From Nonomuraea soli (GTDB lineage: Bacteria; Actinomycetota; Actinomycetes; Streptosporangiales; Streptosporangiaceae): a stretch of DNA of 64,000 bases. The stretch spans positions 1,015,642 to 1,079,641 of the forward strand of contig NZ_JACDUR010000004.1 of assembly GCF_013761175.1 (NCBI RefSeq). Direction: 5' to 3'. Below the pieces are notes generated by a model. The model made no database searches and had not been told where the DNA came from. It saw only the letters and a list, made by a program, of their open reading frames with translations. The position numbers and the translations under genes were made by a program. Below, piece after piece: positions 48,023 through 55,640 of this stretch (the stretch's first letter is position 1; every line of letters starts with the position of its first letter).

Positions 48023-48131
48023 GTCTCCGAGCATGTGCGGCCCCGGCGGAGGCGTCATGAGCAGGCCGTACTCAAGTGGGGGATTTGGGCCTTGTGGGGG
48101 TCGGTTGTCAAGGCTACGATCGCCACAACTC

Positions 48132-48148
48132 TTAGGAAACTTTCCTAA
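48132..48148. promoter_or_regulatory. 17-bp perfect palindrome upstream of the chitinase operon
   Basis: TTAGGAAA-C-TTTCCTAA is perfect with a single-base centre, in an AT-rich patch about 270 bp before the chitinase start and 110 bp before the BTRD1-hydrolase start. It is a likely operator for one or both divergent secreted-enzyme units. It does not match the DasR site pattern known for streptomycete chitinases. Confidence 0.65.
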
Positions 48149-48354
48149 AAGAAATCATGAATTGGGACTCCAGATGTCGCGATCACCCCCGCGATGGCCC
48201 CGATAGAGCTGCGGAAACCGTCTCCACGGCGCCGTTTCCTCCCGGCACGGGATGAGGACCGCCCCAACGTCTCCCTGTCGTGGGAGCGATCATGAGGCGC
48301 GCTGCTTTCTTACCTGACTTGACAGTCCCAGCAAGCCTCCGGCACCCCCTGATT

Positions 48355-48400
48355 CCGTACGGCTCGCGGCAGCTTGACACCCCCCACGCGAGCCGTACGG
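48355..48400 (+). promoter_or_regulatory. 14-bp stem hairpin in the chitinase leader
   Basis: CCGTACGGCTCGCG (48355-48368) pairs perfectly with 48387-48400 around an 18-nt loop, 17 nt before the chitinase ATG. It shares its stem core with the terminator at 39937-39977. It may stop upstream transcription or stabilise/regulate the chitinase mRNA. The rest of 48149-48354 has no gene I can support. Confidence 0.65.
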
Positions 48401-48417
48401 CCACCCCTGGAGCATCC

Positions 48418-50085
48418 ATGAAATTCCGGGTCATAGCGGCGACCCTTGCCGCGCTCTGCCTGACCTCCGCCCCAGTCCAGCTCATCGCACCCCCCGCCGC
48501 GGTCGCCGCTGCGGCCTGGGCCCCGTACACCGCCTACGCCGTGGGCGCGGTGGTCACCTACAACGGCACCGACTACACCGCCATCCAGGGGCACACCTCC
48601 CTGCCCGGCTGGGAGCCGCCGAACGTCCCGGCCCTGTGGAAGGCCGGAGGCACCTCGCTCCCGGCGCCCGGCCAGCCCGGCGCGGCCACCGTGACGGCGA
48701 CCGGCACCTCGATCTCCCTGTCGTGGGGCGCCTCCTCCGGGACCGTGACCGGTTACCGGGTCTACGAGGGCTCGACGCTCAAGACCACCGTGACCGGCAC
48801 CAGCGCCACCATCTCCGGCCTGGCCGCCTGCGAGTCGCACACCTACACGATCAAGGCCTACAACAGCTCGGGCGAGTCCGCCGGACGTGACGCCTCCGGC
48901 TCCACCACCGGCTGCGTCAACCTGCCCGGCCAGCCGGGCACGGTGACCGCGACGGCCACGAACACCTCGATCTCCCTGTCGTGGGGCGCCTCCTCCGGGA
49001 CCGTGACCGGTTACCGGGTCTACGAGGGCTCGACGCTCAAGACCACCGTGACCGGCACCAGCGCCACCATCTCCGGCCTGGGCACCTGCGAGCCGCACAC
49101 CTACACCGTCAAGGGCTACAACGCCAACGGCGAGGGACCGGGCCGCGACGGCTCGGCGACCACCACCGGCTGCAACCCCGGCGGCGGCCTGCCCAAGCAC
49201 TTCCTCACCGGCTACTGGCACAACTTCGTCAACCCGGCGACCGAGCTGAAGCTGTCGCAGGTCCCGAACGAGTACGACCTGATCGCCGTCGCCTTCGGCG
49301 AGGCCACCACCACCCCGGGTCAGGTCGTCTTCGCCCTGGACAGCGCGCTTGCCACCGCCGTGGGCGGCTATACCGAGGCCCAGTTCAAGGCCGACATCGC
49401 GGCGCTCAAGCAGCGCGGCAAGAAGGTCATCCTGAGCGTCGGCGGCGAGACCGGCCGGGTCCAGGTCGCCTCCAGCTCCGCGGCGAGCGCCTTCGCCTCC
49501 AGCGTGCACGGGCTCATGCAGAGCTACGGCTTCGACGGCGTCGACATCGACCTGGAGAACGGCCTCAACGCCACCTACATGGCCCAGGCGCTGCGCGACC
49601 TGCGCGGCCGCGTGGGAGCGGGCCTGATCATCACGATGGCCCCGCAGACCATCGACATGCAGTCGACCGGGATGGAGTACTTCAAGCTCGCCCTGGCGAT
49701 CAAGGACATCCTCACCGTCGTCCACATGCAGTACTACAACTCCGGCTCGATGCTCGGCTGCGACCAGTCCTTCGCCTACTCGCAAGGGACCGTCAACTTC
49801 ATGACCGCCCTGGCCTGCATCCAGCTGGAGAACGGGCTGCGCCCCGACCAGGTCTCCCTGGGCCTGCCCGCGGGACCCGGCGCGGCCGGCGGCGGAGTCG
49901 TCGCGCCCAGCCTGGTCAACCAGGCGCTCACCTGCCTGGCCACCAGGAACAGCTGCGGCTCGTTCGTCCCGCCCCGCGCCTACCCGGACATCCGCGGCGC
50001 GATGACCTGGTCGATCAACTGGGACGCCAGCCACAACTGGAACTTCTCCAAGACCGTCAAGCCCCACCTCCAAGGAATGCCATGA
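48418..50085 (+). CDS. Secreted GH18 chitinase with CBM5/12 and two FnIII domains
   Basis: A 555-residue secreted chitinase. The signal peptide ends near AAVAAAAW. A CBM5/12 chitin-binding module follows (WAPYTAYAVGAVVTYNGTDY; PGWEPPNVPALWK, residues about 33-80), then two fibronectin III domains with nearly identical sequence (SISLSWGASSGTVTGYRVYE in both), then a GH18 domain with catalytic DxxDxDxE as FDGVDIDLEN and the His/Tyr region VVHMQYYNSGS. ATG 48418 has GGAG upstream. It cleaves chitin to chito-oligosaccharides and is translationally coupled to the next chitinase. A hairpin and a distant palindrome lie upstream. Confidence 0.92.
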   Translation: MKFRVIAATLAALCLTSAPVQLIAPPAAVAAAAWAPYTAYAVGAVVTYNGTDYTAIQGHTSLPGWEPPNVPALWKAGGTSLPAPGQPGAATVTATGTSISLSWGASSGTVTGYRVYEGSTLKTTVTGTSATISGLAACESHTYTIKAYNSSGESAGRDASGSTTGCVNLPGQPGTVTATATNTSISLSWGASSGTVTGYRVYEGSTLKTTVTGTSATISGLGTCEPHTYTVKGYNANGEGPGRDGSATTTGCNPGGGLPKHFLTGYWHNFVNPATELKLSQVPNEYDLIAVAFGEATTTPGQVVFALDSALATAVGGYTEAQFKADIAALKQRGKKVILSVGGETGRVQVASSSAASAFASSVHGLMQSYGFDGVDIDLENGLNATYMAQALRDLRGRVGAGLIITMAPQTIDMQSTGMEYFKLALAIKDILTVVHMQYYNSGSMLGCDQSFAYSQGTVNFMTALACIQLENGLRPDQVSLGLPAGPGAAGGGVVAPSLVNQALTCLATRNSCGSFVPPRAYPDIRGAMTWSINWDASHNWNFSKTVKPHLQGMP

Positions 50086-51479
50086 AACTCCGCGTCATAG
50101 TGGCGACGGTGGCGGCACTCTTCGCCACGAGTGCGCCGGTCGTGCTCCTCGCACCCACCGCGGCGGTCGCCGCCGCGGCCTGGGCCCCCTACACCGCCTA
50201 CGCCGTCGGCGCGGTGGTCACCTACAACGGCATCGACTACACGGCGATCCAGGGGCACACCTCGCTGCCCGGCTGGGAGCCGCCTAACGTCCCGGCCCTG
50301 TGGAAGCCCGGCGGCGGCACCCCCCAGCCAGGCGTGCCCGGACAGCCGGGCGCGGCCAGCGTGACCGGCGCGACCAACAGCTCCCTCACCCTGGGCTGGG
50401 GCGCCTCCAGCGGCACCGTCACCGGCTACCGCGTCTACGAGGGCAGCACGGTCAGGAGCACGGGCAGCGGCACCAGCGCCACCATCTCCGGCCTGGGCAC
50501 CTGCACCACGCACACCTACACGGTCAAGGCCTACAACAACGTGGGCGAGTCGGCGGGCCGTGACGTCACGGGCACCACCACCGGCTGCCCGACCAACCCC
50601 GACCCGACCAAGATGGCGGGCGCGCCCTACCTCTACATGGGCTGGGGCAATCCGCCCAACCCCGGCACCGTCATGGACGCCACCGGCGTGAAGTCCTTCA
50701 CCATGGCCTTCATCCTGTCGAGCGGCGGCTGCACCCCGGCCTGGGACGGCAACCGGCCGCTCACCGGCGGCGCCGACCAGCAGGCGATCAACACGATCAA
50801 GTCGAAGGGCGGCAACGTCCAGATCTCCTTCGGTGGATGGTCGGGCAACAAGCTGGGCCCGAACTGCTCCACCCCGGCCGCGTTCGCCGGTGCCGTACAG
50901 CAGGTCATCAACGCGGTCGGACCCGCGGTCGTGGACTTCGACATCGAGAACACCGACGAGTTCGAGAACTACACCGTGCAGGACCGCATCCTGAACGCGC
51001 TGAAGATCGTCAAGCAGAACAACCCGAACGTCAAGGTCGTCGTGACCTTCGGCACCACCCGCACCGGGCCCAACAGCCACGGCATCCGCCTGATCAACCA
51101 GGCCAAGGCGCTCGCGGTGCCGATCGACAACTTCACGATCATGCCGTTCGACTTCGGCAGCTCCAACATCTACCAGGACACCGTCAACGCCTCCGAGGGC
51201 CTGAAGAACGCGCTGAAGTCGGCCTACGGCTACACCGACGCGCAGGCCTACGCCCGCATGGGCATCTCGGGCATGAACGGCCTGTCCGACCAGCAGGAGA
51301 TGACCAGCACCGCGACCTGGACCCAGATCCGTGACTGGGCCAGGTCGAAGGGTCTGACCCGGCTGGCCTACTGGGCCGTCAACCGTGACAGGCCCTGCCC
51401 CGGCGGCGGCGTGACCTCCAACTGCAGCGGCATCTCGCAGCCTGAGTGGGAGTTCACCCGCATCACCGCGGGCTTCTGA
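50082..51479 (+). CDS. Secreted GH18 chitinase-like protein with CBM5/12 and one FnIII domain
   Basis: A 465-residue secreted protein: signal peptide, CBM5/12 nearly identical to that of the upstream chitinase, one FnIII domain (SLTLGWGASSGTVTGYRVYE) and a different GH18 domain. The catalytic motif is AVVDFDIEN: Glu and the two nearer Asp of DxxDxDxE are kept, but the first Asp is Ala, as in some bacterial chitinase groups. ISFGGWSGN is the SxGG motif. ATG 50082 overlaps the previous stop (ATGA), so both enzymes are made together and probably act as complementary chitinases. A terminator follows. Confidence 0.9.
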   Translation: MKLRVIVATVAALFATSAPVVLLAPTAAVAAAAWAPYTAYAVGAVVTYNGIDYTAIQGHTSLPGWEPPNVPALWKPGGGTPQPGVPGQPGAASVTGATNSSLTLGWGASSGTVTGYRVYEGSTVRSTGSGTSATISGLGTCTTHTYTVKAYNNVGESAGRDVTGTTTGCPTNPDPTKMAGAPYLYMGWGNPPNPGTVMDATGVKSFTMAFILSSGGCTPAWDGNRPLTGGADQQAINTIKSKGGNVQISFGGWSGNKLGPNCSTPAAFAGAVQQVINAVGPAVVDFDIENTDEFENYTVQDRILNALKIVKQNNPNVKVVVTFGTTRTGPNSHGIRLINQAKALAVPIDNFTIMPFDFGSSNIYQDTVNASEGLKNALKSAYGYTDAQAYARMGISGMNGLSDQQEMTSTATWTQIRDWARSKGLTRLAYWAVNRDRPCPGGGVTSNCSGISQPEWEFTRITAGF

Positions 51480-51486
51480 CCAGCGG

Positions 51487-51522
51487 TCCGCGGCGCCGGA
51501 GGTCGGGATCCGGCGCCGCGGA
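51487..51522 (+). terminator. Hairpin terminator after the chitinase operon
   Basis: A perfect 14-bp stem (TCCGCGGCGCCGGA and complement) around an 8-nt loop starts 8 bp after the second chitinase stop. Confidence 0.85.
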
Positions 51523-51665
51523 GCGCTTTCCCGAAGAGTTTCCTGTGAGTTGTGTCACCCGATTCTGACGTGTTATATGCGCATTGACCTGGGGTTTTGT
51601 AGGGGTATGGGATTGCTGGGACCGGTGGCGGGCTCCTTCGTGGGTACGGCAGGCTAGTGGCCACC

Positions 51666-53030
51666 ATGGAACACGCAGTGCTCACAGGCCTGGTCCTGCT
51701 CGTCGGAGTCGCCGTCGCCCTCATCGCCCAGTGGCGTGACTGGCGGCCCTCCCTCACCGTCGCCGTCCTCCTCGGCGTCGCGGTGCGCGCGGTCATCTAC
51801 TTCGCCTCCGCCGACGACGCCTTCCAGCCGGTCGACTACGAGGAGAGCTTCAGGCCGGCCGGCGAGGCGGTGCTCAACCGCCAGGATCCGGTGCTGGGCA
51901 GCGAGGGCGGCTGGCACTTCCTGCCGACGATCCCCTACATGTACGGGATCCTGCTGTGGCTCGGCCTGCCGTGGGAGTACGCCGGTCGCCTGGTGACCGT
52001 GGTCGCCGACATCGCGCTCATCCCGCTCGTGGCCAAGCTCGCCGGCGGCGCCAAGGCCAACCTGCGGGCGCTGCAGTACGCGCTCAACCCCCTCGCGCTG
52101 CTCGTCGCCGCCCACCACGGCCAGGTCGAGCCGGTGGCGCTGGCCTTCGGCGTGGCCGCCTTCGTGGTGGCGCGCGGACCCGGCTCGCCCGAGCGCACCG
52201 GCTTCACCATGCCGGTCATGGAGCGCGTGCGGATGTACGGCGTGGCGGAGGCCCCCAACCGGGCCTGGGCCTGGGTGAAACGTTCGCTGCGCCCCCTCGC
52301 CGACGACCGCGTCACGCTGAAGCGCGGCATGCTGGCGGGCCTGCTCATGGGCCTGGCGTTGTGCGCCAAGAGCTGGCCGATCTGGCTGATCCCCGGCATG
52401 TTGCTGCTCCTGCCGACCATGCGCGCGCGGATCGTCTCGCTCCTGTTCACCGGCGCGGTCCCGATCTTCTTCCTGGTCACCCTGCCGATCTTCGCGGGCA
52501 CGGCCTTCCACCAGATCCCCGAGGTCATCCGCGAAATCAAGAACATCCGCCCGATCGTCGGCGAGTGGGGCTGGACCCCGTGGATCACCGGCGGCGACTG
52601 GGCGCTGATCCCGTGGGCGGCCCAGCTCGGCACCTATCTGATCTACGCCTCGGTGCTCGTCGTCATCTACCTGTGGCGCAAGGCCGATCCGATCGACATG
52701 ACGATCGCCATCCTGCTGGCCTTCATGGTCGTCACGCCCCGCCTGGGCGCGCAGTACCTCATGTGGTTCATGCCCTTCCTCATCGCCAGGCCCACCCGCT
52801 TCGCCTGGCCGGCGATCCTGGCGGTGTCGGCCTGGTCGGCCTACGGCTACCTCTACATGACGCAGCTCGCCGTCGACCCCTGGTGGTACGCCCACCGCGA
52901 CTGGTCACGCTTCTCGATCGTGATCCTCCCGCTGCTGGTGATGGCCATGCCGTGGGGCCGCCGCGACCCGCAGTCGCAGCGGCCCGTCCAGGCTCCCGGC
53001 GTCAGCCCCGCATTGAGCGGAACAACGTGA
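51666..53030 (+). CDS. GT87-like (DUF2029) membrane glycosyltransferase
   Basis: A 454-residue polytopic protein with ten or more hydrophobic helices. Features resembling polyprenol-phosphate-sugar-dependent mannosyltransferases are VDYEESFRPAGEAVLNRQDP after the first helices, YALNPLALLVAAHHGQVEPV and, later, LAFMVVTPRLGAQYLMWFMP. Such enzymes add mannose or arabinose to lipoglycans or proteins on the outer membrane face. ATG 51666 is taken; GTG 51657 is also possible. The 3' end overlaps the convergent erm gene by 29 bp. Confidence 0.72.
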   Translation: MEHAVLTGLVLLVGVAVALIAQWRDWRPSLTVAVLLGVAVRAVIYFASADDAFQPVDYEESFRPAGEAVLNRQDPVLGSEGGWHFLPTIPYMYGILLWLGLPWEYAGRLVTVVADIALIPLVAKLAGGAKANLRALQYALNPLALLVAAHHGQVEPVALAFGVAAFVVARGPGSPERTGFTMPVMERVRMYGVAEAPNRAWAWVKRSLRPLADDRVTLKRGMLAGLLMGLALCAKSWPIWLIPGMLLLLPTMRARIVSLLFTGAVPIFFLVTLPIFAGTAFHQIPEVIREIKNIRPIVGEWGWTPWITGGDWALIPWAAQLGTYLIYASVLVVIYLWRKADPIDMTIAILLAFMVVTPRLGAQYLMWFMPFLIARPTRFAWPAILAVSAWSAYGYLYMTQLAVDPWWYAHRDWSRFSIVILPLLVMAMPWGRRDPQSQRPVQAPGVSPALSGTT

Positions 53031-53802
53031 CCCACTGATCGGGATGCACGTAGCCGACGACGGTGTCGTGGGCGATGCCCGCCTCCTGGAAGGCGTGCCT
53101 CGGCCTGCCCAGTGAGGCGTAGAGCGAGCCGCCCACTCCCTGGAAGCCGCGCTCGACCAGCTCCAGGTAGGCCCCGCGGTCCTCGGCGAGCGGCTCGGGC
53201 CGCCTGTCGACGCGCAGGATCCCGGAGTCGACCGACGGCACGGGACGGAAGCTCTCCCGGTCGATGCGACCGGCCAGCTCCCAGGTGAACCACGGCCACG
53301 AGGCCACGGTCACCAGGCTCCAGCGTCCGTAGTCGCCGGAACGTTTGCGCGCGTACTCGAGCTGGGTGACGAGCGTCGCGCTCGTCAGGTGCCGGGCGCG
53401 CAGGCACCAGTCCACGATCTTCGAGGTGGCCGAGAACGGGATGTTGCCGACGACCGAGAACGGCCGGTCGGGCGCCTTGGCGGAGGTGAAGTCGCCCTTG
53501 ACCACGGTGGCTCCGGTGGCCCTGGCCCTGAGCTTGGCCGCCAGCAGCGGGTCGAGCTCGTAGGCGATTACCTCGGCCCGTTCAGCCAGTTCCCTGGTGA
53601 GGGCGCCTTCGCCGGGACCCGGTTCCAGGACGAGCCCGTGCGGGTCGGCGATCTTGACGATCTGCTTGATCGCCGTCCGGTCGGTGAGGAAGTTCTGCGA
53701 GAGTTCACGCCTGGCCCGGTCGCGAGGCGTGCGGCCTTGCGGGGAGCGCGTGGCCTTCTTCTGGGTGTGCGAATAGTTGCCGAATGCGAATGACTGCGCC
53801 AC
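53002..53802 (-). CDS. erm: 23S rRNA (adenine-N6) methyltransferase, Erm family
   Basis: A 266-residue Erm methyltransferase. The N-terminal RARRELSQNFLTDRTAIKQI, SAM motif I LVLEPGPGEGALTRELA, ELDP (motif II), GDFTSA (motif III) and the catalytic NIPFSATSKIVDW (motif IV, N-[IL]-P-[FY]) are present, as is LVTQLEYARKRSGDYGRWSL, a block characteristic of actinomycete Erm proteins and not of KsgA/RsmA. It would methylate A2058 of 23S rRNA and confer macrolide-lincosamide-streptogramin B resistance. GTG 53802 has AAGGG 9 nt upstream. A leader peptide and hairpins upstream indicate translational induction. Confidence 0.9.
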   Translation of the reverse strand: MAQSFAFGNYSHTQKKATRSPQGRTPRDRARRELSQNFLTDRTAIKQIVKIADPHGLVLEPGPGEGALTRELAERAEVIAYELDPLLAAKLRARATGATVVKGDFTSAKAPDRPFSVVGNIPFSATSKIVDWCLRARHLTSATLVTQLEYARKRSGDYGRWSLVTVASWPWFTWELAGRIDRESFRPVPSVDSGILRVDRRPEPLAEDRGAYLELVERGFQGVGGSLYASLGRPRHAFQEAGIAHDTVVGYVHPDQWVTLFRSMRG

Positions 53803-53809
53803 AGCTGAT

Positions 53810-53885
53810 GCCCTTCCGGGTCGCTTCGAGAAAGAGGAGGTCTCGAAGGGCCCTGGGCACGCCAGGCGGAGCTGAGGTGTCCGCC
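53810..53885 (-). promoter_or_regulatory. Translational attenuator upstream of erm with mutually exclusive hairpins
   Basis: In mRNA order: stem GGCGGA/TCCGCC (53865-53870 with 53880-53885) begins at the last base of the leader stop codon. Then GCCCTTC (53845-53851) can pair with GAAGGGC (53810-53816), which contains the erm Shine-Dalgarno. Alternatively CTTCGAGA (53841-53848) can pair with TCTCGAAG (53824-53831), leaving the Shine-Dalgarno free. The two pairings share CTTC at 53845-53848 and so exclude each other. This is the logic of erm attenuators; folding energies were not computed. Confidence 0.7.
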
Positions 53886-53947
53886 TAGCGGGCCAGAGCC
53901 CGGCCGCGGCGGATACGAATGAAGCAGGCGCAGGTGGATGCTGTCAT
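53885..53947 (-). CDS. Erm leader peptide (20 residues)
   Basis: ATG at 53945-53947 opens a 20-codon frame ending in TAG at 53885-53887. The peptide begins MTASTCACF and ends IRIRRGRALAR. It contains the Arg-x-Arg pattern (RIR, RGR) that macrolide-bound ribosomes stall on in known inducible erm leaders. The ATG is 7 nt from a good -10 element, so it is probably translated leaderlessly. It lies 82 bp before the erm start. Its role is inferred from position, peptide chemistry and downstream RNA structure. Confidence 0.68.
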   Translation of the reverse strand: MTASTCACFIRIRRGRALAR

Positions 53948-53954
53948 GCGAGAG

Positions 53955-53983
53955 ACAATACGGAACGCTCCGTCTCGGCGCAA
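53955..53983 (-). promoter_or_regulatory. Promoter of the erm leader transcript
   Basis: On the minus strand, -35 TTGCGC (53978-53983), 17-bp spacer, -10 TATTGT (53955-53960), then 7 nt to the leader ATG. The spacing is ideal and predicts a transcript starting at or beside the A of the ATG. The AT-containing GATATC-like stretch just upstream of the -35 might be an activator site, but I cannot identify one. Confidence 0.72.
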
Positions 53984-54000
53984 CGTGATATCTCGGAGGC

Positions 54001-54942
54001 ATGCGCTTACGCCGGTTCCTGCTCGTGCTGGTCCTCGCCGGGTGTTCCCCCGTCAAGCAGGTGCCCGTCGAGGCCGAGGCCCAGGCCCTGGTGAAGGCCG
54101 GTTCACCGGGCGCCGTCGTCTACGTCGCCGACGGCGGCCAGGTCTGGCAGGCCGCGGCGGGGCAGGCAGAACCGGGCATGCCCCTGCGAACCGACCACCG
54201 CTTCCGCATCGCCAGCATCACCAAGACCTTCACCGCGACGCTCCTCGCCAGACGGATCAGGGCAGGAGAGCTGAGCCTCACCGACCGCGTCGACCGGCTG
54301 CTGCCAGGCGTCACCACCTCCACGGCCACCGTCGGCGACCTGGCCAGGCACACCAGCGGCCTCCGCGACTACCTGCGCTCCACCGAGTTCGTCCGCACCA
54401 TGTCGGCCGACGGCAACCACCTCAAGGAGTGGACGCCGGAGCAGCTCATCGCCTTCGCGGGCGAACCGGGCAGGCCAGGAGGCGCGTTCGCCTACTCCAA
54501 CACCAACTACATCCTGCTCGGGATGATCCTGGAGAAGCTCGCGCGCAAGCCGTACAGGGAGCAGATCGCCGAGTTCGGGCTGCCCGACACCGAACTCCCG
54601 GCCGCGCTGCTGCCCGACCGGCTCGCGCACGGCACCCACCTCGACGGATCCGACGGGACCACCGACGCCAGCGCCTCGTTGTACTTCAGCGCGGGCGGCC
54701 TGGTCTCCACCGTCGCCGACATCGCGGCCTTCTACCGCGCGCTGCCGCCGATCGACTACGGCATCTTCACCGAGAGGCTGTCCTGCGGCGTCGAGGTGCA
54801 CAGCCACTCCGGCATGCTGCTCGGCTACAGCGGCATCGCCCTGGTCACGCCCGACCGGCGGCGGGTGGTCGTCGTGCAGCTCAACTCCAGCCACGCGGGC
54901 TCCGCCATCGCCGCCGGGCATCGCCTCATGTGCGCGCTTTGA
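54001..54942 (+). CDS. Beta-lactamase-family serine hydrolase, lipoprotein
   Basis: A 313-residue lipoprotein: MRLRRFLLVLVLAGC with lipobox Cys15, then a class C/DD-peptidase-like domain with SITK (Ser72/Lys75 in RIASITKTFTATLL), YSNTNYILLGM (YxN) and HSHSGMLLG (HxG). ARHTSGLRDYL is the standard loop. It is shorter than typical AmpC, and a D-Ala-D-Ala carboxypeptidase or esterase is as likely as a beta-lactamase. The gene is divergent from erm, with GGAGG right before the ATG (very short spacing), and lies 35 bp before the two-component genes. Confidence 0.83.
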   Translation: MRLRRFLLVLVLAGCSPVKQVPVEAEAQALVKAGSPGAVVYVADGGQVWQAAAGQAEPGMPLRTDHRFRIASITKTFTATLLARRIRAGELSLTDRVDRLLPGVTTSTATVGDLARHTSGLRDYLRSTEFVRTMSADGNHLKEWTPEQLIAFAGEPGRPGGAFAYSNTNYILLGMILEKLARKPYREQIAEFGLPDTELPAALLPDRLAHGTHLDGSDGTTDASASLYFSAGGLVSTVADIAAFYRALPPIDYGIFTERLSCGVEVHSHSGMLLGYSGIALVTPDRRRVVVVQLNSSHAGSAIAAGHRLMCAL

Positions 54943-54977
54943 TGCTGCCTTGAACTTCGTATGACCATGCTGGCCTC

Positions 54978-55640
54978 ATGAAGGTACTTGTCGTCGACGA
55001 CGAGCCGAACATCCGCGACCTGCTGGCCGAGACCCTGCGGCTGGTGTCGTTCGACGTGCGGACGGCGGGCTCGGGGGCCGAGGCGCTGAGCGCGGCCCGC
55101 GAGTTCGTCCCCGACCTGGTCGTGCTCGACGTGATGATGGACGACCTCGACGGCTTCGAGGTCGCCAGGCGGCTGGAGGAGCGCTACCCGGTGCTCTTCC
55201 TGACCGCCAGGGACGCGGTGGCCGACCGGGTACGCGGGCTGAAACTCGGCGCCGACGACTACGTCGTCAAGCCGTTCAGCCTGGAGGAACTGGTGCTGCG
55301 CATCCGGGCGATCCTGCGCCGCAGCGCGCCGGACGCCGGGCGCGGCGAGCCGCTTCGCTACGCCGACCTGGAACTGGACGCCGACAAACACGAGGTACGG
55401 CGGGGCGGCACGCCCGTCGAGCTGTCACCCACGGAGTTCAACCTGCTCGAATACCTGCTCACCAATGCCGGACGGGTGGTCAGCAAGGCCCAGATCCTCG
55501 ACAGCGTCTGGCGCTACGACTTCGACGGCGACTCCAGCATCGTCGAGTCCTACATCTACTACCTGCGCAAGAAGATCGGCGACCCGCAGCTGATCCAGAC
55601 CGTGCGCGGCGTCGGCTACTCCCTACGGCTGCCGTCATGA
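54978..55640 (+). CDS. OmpR/PhoB-family response regulator
   Basis: A 220-residue response regulator. The receiver domain has acidic pocket DDE (residues 7-9), phosphoacceptor Asp51 in LVVLDVMM, Thr/Lys switch residues in LFLTARDAV and VVKPFSLEEL; the C-terminal winged helix has LSPTEFNLLEYLLTNAGRVV and ESYIYYLRKKIGD. ATG 54978. The stop overlaps the kinase start (ATGA). It is expected to control the downstream lipoprotein and ABC efflux genes, perhaps also the neighbouring serine hydrolase. Confidence 0.93.
   Translation: MKVLVVDDEPNIRDLLAETLRLVSFDVRTAGSGAEALSAAREFVPDLVVLDVMMDDLDGFEVARRLEERYPVLFLTARDAVADRVRGLKLGADDYVVKPFSLEELVLRIRAILRRSAPDAGRGEPLRYADLELDADKHEVRRGGTPVELSPTEFNLLEYLLTNAGRVVSKAQILDSVWRYDFDGDSSIVESYIYYLRKKIGDPQLIQTVRGVGYSLRLPS

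Noticed and set aside
48240..48300. A CebR/DasR-type operator before the chitinases
   Set aside because: A GGGAGCGATC half-site is present but lacks the inverted partner, and no TGGTCTAGACCA-like DasR site is found.
53002..53802. KsgA/RsmA 16S dimethyltransferase as the identity of the erm gene
   Set aside because: The LVTQLEYARKRSGDYGRWSL block and short C-terminal part match actinomycete Erm proteins, and the leader/attenuator upstream suits erm, not a housekeeping gene.
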